Below the pieces are notes generated by a model. That model worked only from the letters and a program-made list of their open reading frames with translations, was not told the DNA's origin and did no database searches. This document shows positions 21,391 through 32,090 of a DNA stretch of 64,000 nt, piece by piece (within the stretch, counting starts at the first letter, position 1; each line of letters begins with the position of its first letter). The position numbers and the translations under genes were made by a program. The DNA comes from Pisolithus tinctorius (Eukaryota; Basidiomycota; Agaricomycetes; Boletales; Pisolithaceae): NCBI GenBank assembly GCA_024663395.1, contig JANFAH010000019.1, positions 744,001-808,000 of the forward strand. Direction: 5' to 3'.

Positions 21391-24300
21391 TCCGCTCCTC
21401 CAGGGAGCTCGCACAGCCTGGAGGAAGTGTTGAACCCAACTGTGCGCATCCGGACATCCGACTCAACACGTCCGCTCTTTCTAGTCCCAATTCTTTACTT
21501 CCGTCTGTAACTCTTCTGGATTATTCTGTTGATACTTTTTCTGCGTTGATTGATTCTGGTTCTTCTCATTGCTTCATAGACCCGTCTGTAATTAAAAAAT
21601 ATGCCATTCCTGTTTCCTCCGTTTCTCCGCCAATTCCGCTCCGCTTGTTCGATGGTAGTACAAATGCTGTCATTTCCCAAGAAGTAGATCTTTCCCTCCG
21701 CTTTCCTTCCAGCGATGTCAACTCTGCTTCGTTTTATGTTACTCCGTTGGATTCTTCATGTTCGCTGGTATTAGGACACAACTGGCTCACCCGCTTCAAT
21801 CCGTCGATTGACTGGGTACTGGGCAGTATATCGTTCAAACCACCGTTACAGGGAATGCCGACACCCCAGGCGCCTTCGTCACCTTCCGCTGCGACTTCCG
21901 CGCCGGATCCGACACCCTCCGCTCCGTCTGCAGCTCCGCCTGCAACTCCGACCGACTCGCCGCGCTCCGCTCTGCTCGTCTCACTCATCAATGCTGCTGC
22001 GTATGTCAGAGCCTGTGCTCTCCCTGGCTCCAGACAGTTCCGCTTACAGCTCTCCGCTGATGATGTGAAGCTTCGTGCGTCCTCCGCTTCATCTCCGCCT
22101 CCTGACCTCTCCTCGGTTCCTTCTGAGTATCACGAGTTTGCCAACGTCTTTAGTAAAGACAAGGCCACTGAACTTCCGCCACACCGCTCGTTCGATCTCA
22201 AGATCGACCTTGATGAAGGAGCTTCTCCGCCCATTGGTACAATCTACTCTCTTTCTCCACCAGAGCTTGAAGCTCTCCGCACCTTCATTGACGAGCATCT
22301 TGGCTACGGTTTCATCAAACAATCCACCTCCGCTCACGGTGCCCCTGTCCTCTTCGTGAAGAAGAAGGATGGCTCACTCCGCCTCTGTGTTGATTATTGA
22401 GGACTCAATAAAATCACGAAAAAAGACCACTACCCGCTGCCGCTCATCTCCGACCTACTCGACTCTCCAAGCTGCGCTAAAGTCTACACCAAGATCGACC
22501 TCCGCCATGCCTATCATCTAGTCCGCATCGCAGACGGAGATGAATGGAAAACGGCTTTCTGCACTCGTTATGGTTCTTACGAGTGGCGGGTAATGCCATT
22601 TGGTCTGACTAACGCACCTGCGGCTTTCCAGCGATTCGTCAATAGCATCTTTGCAGACATGCTCAATGTCTGCATCGTGGTATACCTCGATGACATCCTA
22701 ATCTATTCGCAGGACATGGAGTCGCATCGCGAACACGTAAAAGAGGTACTCTGCCGCCTTCGAAAGCATGGCCTTTATGCCAAGCCAGAGAAGTGCGAGT
22801 TTCACTCCGACTCCGTCGAGTACCTCGGTTATGTTCTTTCTCCCTCCAGTCTCACCATGTCCGCTGAGAAGGTTCAGGCAGTCCGCGACTGGCCTGAGCC
22901 GCGGAAGGTGCGAGACATCCAGTCTTTCCTTGGTTTCGCAAATTTCTACAGACGATTCATTAATAACTACTCTGACATCATCGTTCCACTCACTCGCCTC
23001 ACGCAAAAGGGTGCTCCTTGGAACTTTTCCGAGGAGTGCCGCTCTGCTTTCCTCCGCCTGAAGGATGCCTTCAGCTCCGCTCCTATTCTCACTCATTGGG
23101 TCCCTGACACTCCGCTTACAGTGGAAACCGACGCCTCCGACTATGCCATTGCTGGCATTTTGTCGATCACCTGCTCTGACAGTGAACTCCGCCCAGTCGC
23201 TTTCTACTCCCGCACCATGACTGCGCCAGAACTCAATTATGATACCCACAACAAGGAGCTGTTGGCTATTTTCGAGGCCTTCCGCCATTGGCGGCATTAC
23301 TTAGAAGGCTCTGCCTTACCTGTCGACATGGTGACGGACCACAAAAACCTTGAGTACTTTTCCACCTCTAAGGTTCTCACTCGTCGACAGGCCTGCTGGT
23401 CGGAGTACCTTTCACAGTTTAATCTCTCTATCTGCTTCCGACCTGGCCGCTTGGGAGCCAAACCCGACGCACTTATGTGACGTTGGGACGTCTACCCAAA
23501 AGGGGGGGATAGGGACTACGCGCAGGTAAATCCTCACAATCTCCACCCTATGTTTACACAGGAGCAACTCGCGTCGTCCCTCCATACCACCACCCTCATG
23601 GCACCTGTGCTCCACGCCGCCATGGTCTTCGATGTTGAGTGCTTGCACTCTGACATCATCTCCGCCCTACCCTCCGATCCTGTCTCTGCCAGCCATCTCC
23701 CAACTCCGACTAAGCCTCGGTGGTCCCTGGACTCCGACGGTCTACTCCACCTTGACGGTCGTATCTTTGTCCCTGACATTGATGACCTCTGCCTTCGAGT
23801 GCTTCGGTTCAAGCATGATCATCCTCTAGCAGGCCATTTCAGGCAAAACCGCACCTTAGAACTCGTCCGCAGGGACTACGTGTGGCCTAACCTCCGCTCC
23901 GATGTAAAGGAATACGTCAGGTCTTGCACCGCCTGTGGACGGAGCAAAACTCCGCATCACCGCCCTTATGGTCTACTGAAGCAACTCCCCATCCCAGAGA
24001 GACCTTGGAACTCCATCTCCATGGACTTCATTGAACACCTCCCCAACTCCGATGGCTACTCCACCATACTCGTGGTAGTGGACTGCCTCTCGAAGCAAGT
24101 GGTGTTCATCCCCACCCACGACTCCATCACCTCTGCCGAACTCGCTAAGCTCTTCCTAACCCATGTCTTCTCCAAGCATGGAGTACCAGCTAATGTCACC
24201 TCCGACAGAGGTCCTGAGTTCATCTCACACTTCTTCTGCTCCCTAGGAAAGGCCCTCGACATGCGTCTTCACTTCACTTCGGGTTATCACCCAGAAGGCG

Positions 24301-25106
24301 ATGGCCAGACCGAGTGAACGAACCAGACTCTCGAACAGTACCTTCGTGTCTACTGTAACTACCAACAAGATAACTGGGCTGAGCTGTTACCTCTAGCGGA
24401 GTTCACTTTCAACAACGCACCAAGTGCGACAACTGGAGTTTCTCCCTTCTTCGCTAACAAGGGATACCATCCAAACCTGTCTGTGGTCCCTGACCAGGAC
24501 TTCACCTCTCCAAGGGCTCACGACTATGTCATCGAGCTCTCCGCCCTTCATGATTTCCTCCGCTCCGAAATGTCCGCTGCTCAACAGCACTACCAGGGTC
24601 CAGCAGATGCTAAACGCATACCTCCGCCTGAGTTCAAGGTCAGAGAACAGGCCTACGTCAAAGCCAAGTACTTCCGCTCCACTCGTCCTTCGGAAAAACT
24701 CTCCGAAAAGTACTTAGGCCCGTTCACCATCTTGGCCAGGCCAGGTACGCATTCTGTCACCCTTAAACTCCCTGACTCTATGTGCTCGGTACATCCGGTC
24801 TTCCACGTCTCGCAACTGGAAGCCGCAGCGGCCAACCCTTTCCCAAACTGACAACAACCTCCGCCTCCGCCAGTAGATGTCGATGGTGACCTTGAGTACG
24901 AAGTATCAGAGATACTCAACTCTAAGGTGGACCGCCGTCGCCGCCACTGTCACCTCTTGTATCTAGTCCGCTGGGCTGGTTACGAGAACACTGACGAAGA
25001 AACCTCTTGGTTGCTTGCAACTGAGCTGGATCATGCTTCTGACATAGTGTCCGCTTTCCATGAATGCTATCCACACAAACCTGGCCCATACCAAACTCCG
25101 CCATAG
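21382..25106 (+). pseudogene. Gy1-A pol: protease, RT, RNase H, integrase, chromodomain
   Basis: The polyprotein is complete in order. Protease DSGSSHCF lies near 21,553. Reverse transcriptase has YLDD at 22,683-22,694. RNase H starts at VETDASDYA (about 23,120). Integrase has an N-terminal zinc region (HPLAGHF … CTACGRSK) and core residues in MDFIEHL, SDRGPEF and GQTE. A chromodomain near the C-terminus (LLYLVRWAGYENT) marks it as a chromovirus. Four TGA codons break it, at 22,398-22,400, 23,478-23,480, 24,315-24,317 and 24,849-24,851. Each sits where CGA arginine is expected (for example GQTE then stop before TNQTLE). Apart from these it is open, so few changes separate it from a working ancestor. 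Confidence 0.92.
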
Positions 25107-25305
25107 TACTCCGCCCACATAGACTTCCTCCGCGGGCCAACTCCGCCTCTTACCGAACTATCTTAAGTACTTTAGAATTTTCTCCGCTTATCCGTTTCAC
25201 TTCTCAGAGTCACAAACAAAGTCACAGGTCTAACTCGTAGTAATACAAAATATACAAACTAAAAACAAAGACAAAAAAAAAAAAAAAAAAGAAAACAAAA
25301 CTACT

Positions 25306-26269
25306 TTACTCTTCCATCGCTTGTTCTCCGCCACCCTCCTGTTCTTCTACACCTTCCTTTTCTCCTCCGACTTCTTCCTCCTCCTCATTGTCCCCATCCG
25401 CACCTTCATCTGCTTCCTCTCGCTTGTCCTCCGCCGCCTCTGACTGAGGCCTTTTCCAACCTCCTCCCGCGCGCTCGAGTTCAGCCAGTCTGGCTTCGCA
25501 CACGTCTTCCCTCCTCCTCATCTCTGCCCACTCCGCCCATGCACGGTACATCCCCCACTCGTCGGCGGTCCGCTCCGCTGCCTCTGCCATCCTCTCGAAG
25601 GCTGTCGCAGCCTTTTCATGCGCCGCCGCATACCTCTCTGCAGCCTGCAGCTGCTGCTCCCGCTCCCACTCCGTCCACCAGGAGGAGACCCCTGAGGGTC
25701 TCTCGAGTGGCGTCTCTGGTTCCTCCTTGTCCTCTCCGCCTGCCTCCTGCTCGTCATCCGCTTCCTCCATCTCCGTCGCTCTCTCCTTCCCCTTCCCTCG
25801 TGTCCTCTTCTTCTTCTCTCCTCGGGAGCTCCCCGTCCCTGCTCTCTTCCGCGAGGGCCCCGCCGCCACCTCTTCCCGCGTCCAGCTGCACGTCTTCTTT
25901 TTGTTATGGCAGGGCACACAGGCCCTGGTCTTGCCCTGCCCTGGCTCACACTGCCCCGCCGTCAGACTCGCTATACAGCGAGTGCAGGGGGCTCTTCTGG
26001 TTGCGGTGACCACCACGGAGGTCCCAGGGACCCTCTGGGCAGTGTTGGCATCGTACACCGCGCCGCATAATCTAAGAAAATAAAACTGCAAAGTCAGCTC
26101 CACCTGACTCACAGTACTCTGCCACTCACCTTTGTGTGGCCTCATTCTGCTTGGCCTGAGCCCTCTCCTCAGAGGCCCTCTGCCTCTGCCTCTGCCTCTC
26201 TGCCTCCTCCTCTGCCACCTTCTTCCTTCGAGCCTCCTCTTCCTCCTCCGCTCTCTTCCTCCGCTCCGC
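25306..26269 (-). pseudogene. Gy1-A antisense accessory gene, exon 1 end and exon 2
   Basis: The minus strand from 26,269 reads ERRKRAEEEEEARRKKVAEE up to an intron (donor GTGAGT near 26,136, acceptor near 26,075). Exon 2 follows without stops: CTRC, then a Cys 8 residues on, then ACVPCHNKKKTC. This gives a C-x2-C … C … C-x2-C-x6-C cluster whose second half resembles a Zn2Cys6 half-site. Next come basic, then acidic stretches, WWTEWEREQQLQAAE and an acidic C-terminus ending GGGEQAMEE. The N-terminus (28,494-28,743) is separated and inverted by the TGE3/TGE4 event. No nonsense codon was found, in contrast to pol. A poly-A run at 25,274-25,290 separates it from pol. Confidence 0.78.
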
Positions 26270-28075
26270 TGTGAGTCAAAGTGAGGTTCAGTGGTGGAAA
26301 CCAACCAAAACCAACACAAAAGACAATGAAAGCGAGTGGTGGTGTGCCTATGCGGTACCTAGATGGTGGAACCTGTTCTTTGGGAGGGTTTTTGTGAACT
26401 ACAACACTCAAAGATGGGTGCTGAGGGTTGGGGGTGCTCCTGACGAAGAAGGAGCAGGAATGCGAGAGGAAGCGATGGGGTAGACTGCTGTCAGCCTACA
26501 GAAGGATGGATGATGACTTAATTCGATGCCCTGAGCTGCACTGAGCTCAGGGAGGACTTGGAGCAAAGTAGATTGATGATAGACGATAATAAGCAAAGTA
26601 GACGATAGTTAGACCCTTAATAAAGTCTCAACTATCGAAGCTGCTGAATGATTACTGAGAGATGATAAATTGCGAGCAAGAGGGGCTCTCTGATGTCTTT
26701 TTTTTTGCTACCTAAGTACAGTGATTTATATACAGCACAGGGGCATTGCCTATGGAAAACAAGGTGCAAACACTTGGTAAGTGATTGGTAACTGATGAGT
26801 AAGGAATGTAAGTGGTGGGTAATCGTCTTAGAGAGCATTGGTGAGCATTGGTAAGGATAAGTAAGCCAAAAAGCGAAGAATCAGTAAGCAAGGGCAAAAG
26901 ATTGGTAAGTATTGGCAATAGGTGAGTCAAAGACAGTCAGAATGTCAAAGTATGAGTCAAGTAATGTCAGAAACTGGGAAAGCGCACTGGAATCACATTA
27001 GGGGGAGGCTGTGCATGTCATATCTCGAAGAGATCGTTTCTGGGCCAAAGTGGGATGACAGAGAGGCAGCACTGATCTGATGCCGATATAGTACATCCAA
27101 AAGCGGACAGGGTGAGTCAGATGTCAACAGGGGTCAAGCTTTTGGGGTCTGTGGGGTGACAGGAGCATAGGGGATCGCAACTTTCCCCCCCTTACTGTCC
27201 TCTCAGTGAAGCAAATAAAAACTTCATGAATGAGGCTCTGTTGGAAGAGAGGATGAAGGGGGAGCGTCTTCTGCTGTATCTTGCAATAAGGAGGCAAGAT
27301 GTGCATCATACTCGTCATGGATGCGATCAGGGAGAGTGGAGAACAGTAGATTATACTGTAGCTGTCGCAATTTTGGAAGAATGATGGACGAGACTGGTAT
27401 GAAGACATTGCAGGGAGCAGGGAGGAAGGATCCATATGCTTCTTGGACTGGAGAGACTGAAACGACCACATAAGACCTTTCCAAGCGAATGACAGACCTG
27501 AGGCGACCAAAGAATGTCCTCCTAGAGGTCATACTGAAAAAAAGAACACGCTGTCCAAGCTGGATGGGCTGAGAGGGGGCAGACGAGGGTGGGATGTACC
27601 AGGATGCTTCAGGACGGAAGCTAGTAGGAACTCCTGGTAGATATATGTAGCCATGGTCCCTAGCAAAGGGGACAAGCGAAATGATTGATGTGGAGGCAGC
27701 CATATCAGAAGAATTAGCGAAATGAGCGTCTTTTGGAGGGAGTGCTGTAGAAACGTGTGGAGTGTGCAAATCCTTTCCAATTTTGGAAGGTAGGATCGCG
27801 TGGCTGAGCACTACAAGCGAGTGTGTGAATGGTTTCGGTGTCTGCTGAATTGGCGGAGATATGTCGAAAACCAGAATGCCGTACACGGGCGCTTAAGAAC
27901 TTTATTGGCGCTTAACTCGCTTCCTCCTTTTTCTTTGGCATTGACAACTCGTTCTTGTGCGAGGGATGACTGCCGACATTTCTGGCTGTCCTTCTTCGCA
28001 TGAGGGCTATGGTCTTCATCTCCATTCATCAGCTACATCCATGTCCACCTCACCAAACACCTTTGGTGTGTGACA
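26270..28075 (-). mobile_element. TGE3: left arm of the large inverted repeat, 1,806 bp
   Basis: The unit starts on the plus strand with TGTGAGTCAAAGTG and ends GTGTGTGACA. Outer flank is CCGC (26,266-26,269); inner flank is GCAG. It interrupts exon 1 of the Gy1-A accessory gene at an LEA|ERR junction. It is nearly identical to TGE4 in inverse orientation: the only length difference I found is a T-run of 9 against an A-run of 8. Confidence 0.9.
27224..27703 (-). CDS. TGE3 159-aa conserved protein of unknown function
   Basis: The frame opens MAASTSIISLVPFARDHG and ends …PTEPHS. It is identical in translation to the TGE4 frame and clearly diverged from TGE1/2/5 (for example VSPVQEAYGSF in place of VSPLDEAYGSF). 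Length is kept at 159 codons. No known domain was recognised. Confidence 0.6.
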   Translation of the reverse strand: MAASTSIISLVPFARDHGYIYLPGVPTSFRPEASWYIPPSSAPSQPIQLGQRVLFFSMTSRRTFFGRLRSVIRLERSYVVVSVSPVQEAYGSFLPAPCNVFIPVSSIILPKLRQLQYNLLFSTLPDRIHDEYDAHLASLLQDTAEDAPPSSSLPTEPHS

Positions 28076-28743
28076 GCAGTGAGCGCGCTGTGGAGTACCT
28101 GACTGCGAAGGTAGTCACACGACCCTTCAGAGAATGGACCACTCGGTCCAGTAGGAGAGAAACACAAGTCTGACAACAGTCGGAGCGGAGATGGTTCGTA
28201 GACGATAGAAGGTGGGCAGAGTTGGTGCGGAGTGAGCGAGTGACCAGCGGAGAAGGTTGCGGAGTGAGTAAAGACCTATGATGAACGCACGGTTATGACA
28301 GTGCCCCCCCCTTAGGGCCTGAACCCCTGAAGGCCGTATGTACGGAACGAGATCAACACGAGTTGATCATTTGAAATTACTTTGATGCCTCGAGGATAAT
28401 GGCTTTAGCCGCAGCAGAGCTCCGGCGGAGTTCAAAGTACTGCTTAAAAACACGTGTTAGGGTACTGAACCTTCGTCCTTTTCTCCCATCACCATGCCTT
28501 CCCAGCGCCAGAGCAACACCCCCCAGCCAACCCCTGGCCACGTCCGCGACTACTCTCAAGTCGCGGATGAAGAACTGGTCGTCCTTACCGACGATTCCAC
28601 CGACACCGAGCGGGAGAAGTCCATGGAGAAGGCGCGCCGACGAGAGGAGACCGAGCGGAGAGAGAGAGAACGCGAGGCCGAGCGCAAGGCCAAACGCGAG
28701 GAGGCCAAGAGGCGGAAGGTGGAGGAGGAGAGGTTGGAGGCGG
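28076..28743 (-). other. flipped 668-bp Gy1-A segment between the TGE arms
   Basis: Read on the minus strand, this piece contains the start of the Gy1-A accessory gene (28,743-28,494), its leader, the polypurine tract and the first 221-225 bp of the 3' LTR (28,300-28,076). Its orientation is opposite to the rest of Gy1-A on both sides. Inner flanks GCGG (28,740-28,743) and GCAG (28,076-28,079) are the complements of the outer CCGC flanks, as expected after an inversion. Confidence 0.88.
28494..28743 (+). pseudogene. Gy1-A antisense accessory gene, N-terminal piece
   Basis: The frame starts MPSQRQSNTPQPTP, followed by DEELVVLTDDSTDTERE and a Glu/Arg-rich coiled coil. It ends at RLEA where the TGE4 end begins. 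Its continuation (ERRKRAEEEEEA) is on the minus strand at 26,269. It matches 9111-9360 of Gy1-B. Confidence 0.85.
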
Positions 28744-30548
28744 TGTCACACACCAAAGGTGTTTGGTGAGGTGGACATGGATGTAGCTGATGAATGGAGA
28801 TGAAGACCATAGCCCTCATGCGAAGAAGGACAGCCAGAAATGTCGGCAGTCATCCCTCGCACAAGAACGAGTTGTCAATGCCAAAGAAAAAGGAGGAAGC
28901 GAGTTAAGCGCCAATAAAGTTCTTAAGCGCCCGTGTACGGCATTCTGGTTTTCGACATATCTCCGCCAATTCAGCAGACACCGAAACCATTCACACACTC
29001 GCTTGTAGTGCTCAGCCACGCGATCCTACCTTCCAAAATTGGAAAGGATTTGCACACTCCACACGTTTCTACAGCACTCCCTCCAAAAGACGCTCATTTC
29101 GCTAATTCTTCTGATATGGCTGCCTCCACATCAATCATTTCGCTTGTCCCCTTTGCTAGGGACCATGGCTACATATATCTACCAGGAGTTCCTACTAGCT
29201 TCCGTCCTGAAGCATCCTGGTACATCCCACCCTCGTCTGCCCCCTCTCAGCCCATCCAGCTTGGACAGCGTGTTCTTTTTTTCAGTATGACCTCTAGGAG
29301 GACATTCTTTGGTCGCCTCAGGTCTGTCATTCGCTTGGAAAGGTCTTATGTGGTCGTTTCAGTCTCTCCAGTCCAAGAAGCATATGGATCCTTCCTCCCT
29401 GCTCCCTGCAATGTCTTCATACCAGTCTCGTCCATCATTCTTCCAAAATTGCGACAGCTACAGTATAATCTACTGTTCTCCACTCTCCCTGATCGCATCC
29501 ATGACGAGTATGATGCACATCTTGCCTCCTTATTGCAAGATACAGCAGAAGACGCTCCCCCTTCATCCTCTCTTCCAACAGAGCCTCATTCATGAAGTTT
29601 TTATTTGCTTCACTGAGAGGACAGTAAGGGGGGGAAAGTTGCGATCCCCTATGCTCCTGTCACCCCACAGACCCCAAAAGCTTGACCCCTGTTGACATCT
29701 GACTCACCCTGTCCGCTTTTGGATGTACTATATCGGCATCAGATCAGTGCTGCCTCTCTGTCATCCCACTTTGGCCCAGAAACGATCTCTTCGAGATATG
29801 ACATGCACAGCCTCCCCCTAATGTGATTCCAGTGCGCTTTCCCAGTTTCTGACATTACTTGACTCATACTTTGACATTCTGACTGTCTTTGACTCACCTA
29901 TTGCCAATACTTACCAATCTTTTGCCCTTGCTTACTGATTCTTCGCTTTTTGGCTTACTTATCCTTACCAATGCTCACCAATGCTCTCTAAGACGATTAC
30001 CCACCACTTACATTCCTTACTCATCAGTTACCAATCACTTACCAAGTGTTTGCACCTTGTTTTCCATAGGCAATGCCCCTGTGCTGTATATAAATCACTG
30101 TACTTAGGTAGCAAAAAAAAGACATCAGAGAGCCCCTCTTGCTCGCAATTTATCATCTCTCAGTAATCATTCAGCAGCTTCGATAGTTGAGACTTTATTA
30201 AGGGTCTAACTATCGTCTACTTTGCTTATTATCGTCTATCATCAATCTACTTTGCTCCAAGTCCTCCCTGAGCTCAGTGCAGCTCAGGGCATCGAATTAA
30301 GTCATCATCCATCCTTCTGTAGGCTGACAGCAGTCTACCCCATCGCTTCCTCTCGCATTCCTGCTCCTTCTTCGTCAGGAGCACCCCCAACCCTCAGCAC
30401 CCATCTTTGAGTGTTGTAGTTCACAAAAACCCTCCCAAAGAACAGGTTCCACCATCTAGGTACCGCATAGGCACACCACCACTCGCTTTCATTGTCTTTT
30501 GTGTTGGTTTTGGTTGGTTTCCACCACTGAACCTCACTTTGACTCACA
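28744..30548 (+). mobile_element. TGE4: right arm of the large inverted repeat, 1,805 bp
   Basis: The unit runs from TGTCACACACCAAAGG to TTTGACTCACA and is followed by CCGC (30,549-30,552). It sits inside the Gy1-A 3' LTR: the LTR bases before it (CGCGCTCACTGC, complement of 28,076-28,087) and after it (CCGCATGGTCC) are contiguous in the intact 5' LTR as CGCGCTCACCGCATGG. A TATATAAA box starts at 30,087. Confidence 0.9.
29116..29595 (+). CDS. TGE4 159-aa conserved protein of unknown function
   Basis: This is the mirror copy of the TGE3 frame, with an identical translation from MAASTSIISL to PTEPHS. Shared blocks across all TGE copies are YLPGVPTSF, MTSRRTFFGRLRSV, GSFLPAPC and ISSIILP-like strings. 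Function is unknown. Confidence 0.6.
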   Translation: MAASTSIISLVPFARDHGYIYLPGVPTSFRPEASWYIPPSSAPSQPIQLGQRVLFFSMTSRRTFFGRLRSVIRLERSYVVVSVSPVQEAYGSFLPAPCNVFIPVSSIILPKLRQLQYNLLFSTLPDRIHDEYDAHLASLLQDTAEDAPPSSSLPTEPHS

Positions 30549-31041
30549 CCGCATGGTCCAGCGTCTGGACTATTTCCTTTTCTAGATGTTCTGTGTTACC
30601 CATTTATATGTCCTCTGTCTACCCTTCATTCGTCGTCCAGGAAATTTTACTTGAAAATTTATGAGTCTCCGTATGTCAGTTCCGATTCCGGTTACTGTAC
30701 CTCCATAGCAGTATAAAAGCATGTACTGTACTCCGCTGTTCTTCAGTACGAATATCAACTTAGTTCCTACTCCTCCTGACTCCGTCTTCTGTCTGTCGGA
30801 CTTACCTCCGACTCTCTGTCTATACTCTCCCTCTGAAATACAAGGGCTGAGATCGTGCAAGGGGGTAGCGCACGAGCTAAACCCGATGCCCTCACTCTGC
30901 TCCGCCTCTGTCTCGGCAGACTTCGTTCCTGCCACCTCTCCGCTAGTCGGAGTTTCGTTCTTCGCTGTCGGACTTGCTTCCGAACCACTCTCTAGACCCT
31001 ATATAGCGTCGGAGTTGGTCAGAGTAGGCCCGGACTTGACA
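30549..31041 (+). repeat. Gy1-A 3' LTR, distal part
   Basis: It matches 19,860-20,352 of the 5' LTR with a few C/T and G/A differences and ends TTGACA. The proximal part is in the flipped segment at 28,076-28,300. Confidence 0.92.
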
Positions 31042-31046
31042 GGAAC

Positions 31047-31891
31047 ATGGAGTCCCATTCCATCTCTGCAAGCTTTTTAGTTTTAATGAGCAGGGCAGAA
31101 ATCTTAGCAAATTTCTGCTGCTATTCTCTGAGGTCATCCTGGTTCTGCATAGGCTTGGACTGATATTCTTTGATGAGGTACTGCAAGTCTGTGTGGCAGT
31201 AGTGGTTGTCACCCTCACAGCTAGGGTACAAGCCCTTAACAGCGACTATGAAGGCATCCCAGTCATTGGCTGTGGGTGTGGCTTCCAGAAGTGTTTGCCA
31301 GACCTTGGCTTCTTCAAGGTCAGCATAGCAGATTGCCGCTCTGATCTTGCCACAGTCATCAAGAGCAGTGAGAGTACCAAGGAAGTCAATGTCTTTGAGG
31401 TAGCATGGAAGCTGCATGGGAGAATCTCCACTAAATTTAAGTGAGTTTTGTGTACTGTGGAGCAGCATCTGAAACTGAGGATTAGCCATTAGTGGGTTAA
31501 CCTGTGGCAGCAGTGCCAGATTGGTGATGGGTGGAATGGGTATTGGTTGTGGAAGTGGAGTGGTTGGTATAGTGTGCAAGTGGACTGGTGGAAGTGTTTG
31601 TGGGTTACTAATTGGCTGATGGGTGGTCTGCGACTGAGTGAGTGGTCACAGCAGTGTGGCAGATGGAACTGAGAGTCTGGGTATAGATTTGGAGGCATCA
31701 AAGAGATGGGAAAAAGAGGGCATCAGTGATGATGAATCAGATGGTGTGATGGGTGTTAAAGGTGATGGCAGGGTTTCAGGCCTTTGGGGAGTCAAGTGGA
31801 TAAAGCCACTGGGAAAATCAGGGGCAGTGAGATCTAGGTGATCCGATGCAATGGATATCTGATCTGCCAAAATATCAGGAGGAGTGATCAT
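31047..31891 (-). pseudogene. Gy2 gag, N-terminal half
   Basis: The minus-strand frame opens near 31,891 (MITPPDILADQISI) and includes a Pro/Ser-rich N-terminus. TGA near 31,646 interrupts it (TLL, stop, PLTQ; CGA implied). The gag domain follows: YLKDIDFLGTLTALDDCGKI, ICYADLEEAKVWQTLLEA, WDAFIVAVKGLYPSCEGD. It continues in the same frame at 19,638 across Gy1-A. Bases 31,892-32,090 are leader and primer-binding region with no gene seen. Confidence 0.85.
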
Positions 31892-32090
31892 GGGTAGTAC
31901 CCATGGAATGTCAGCAGGTAATTGTGCATGATCTGGTGTTACAGGTGAAACAGGGCAGAAGAGGTTGGAGTCTTCTGACAGGTTGAGATTGCAAAAGTGC
32001 AGGCATAAATTTTCTAGTTCAGTGCATTTGGCAGTGCACCTGAGTGACCTTCTGGAAGTGACAGCAGAATCCCTTGTGGTGGGCTCCAGT

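Larger units (their letters stand above)
26270..30548. repeat. near-perfect 1.8-kb inverted repeat with 668-bp loop
   Basis: Arms 26,270-28,075 and 28,744-30,548 are reverse complements. Their long open frames translate identically on opposite strands (the 480-bp TGE frame and several incidental frames). One single-base length difference was found, in a homopolymer at about 26,698-26,706 and 30,113-30,120. Confidence 0.95.
19639..31041 (+). mobile_element. Gy1-A: Ty3/Gypsy chromovirus carrying TGE3 and TGE4
   Basis: The 5' LTR is at 19,639-20,352. The 3' LTR is reassembled from 28,300-28,076 (inverted) plus 30,553-31,041, which totals 714 bp, equal to the 5' LTR. Target duplications are GGAAC at 19,634-19,638 and 31,042-31,046, both intact. 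Without the two TGE units the element would be about 7.8 kb. It is CpG-rich and less decayed than Gy1-B. Order: gag, pol with chromodomain, antisense accessory gene, polypurine tract, LTR. Confidence 0.93.

Noticed and set aside
20414..25106. Classical RIP as the cause of decay
   Set aside because: Changes concentrate at CpG rather than CpA, and LTR copies remain alignable. CpG deamination explains the stops better.
25539..26083. Plus-strand Pro/Ser-rich frames opposite the Gy1-A accessory gene
   Set aside because: Same reason: complement of GAG/AGG-rich coding sequence. The cysteine cluster and intron support the minus strand.
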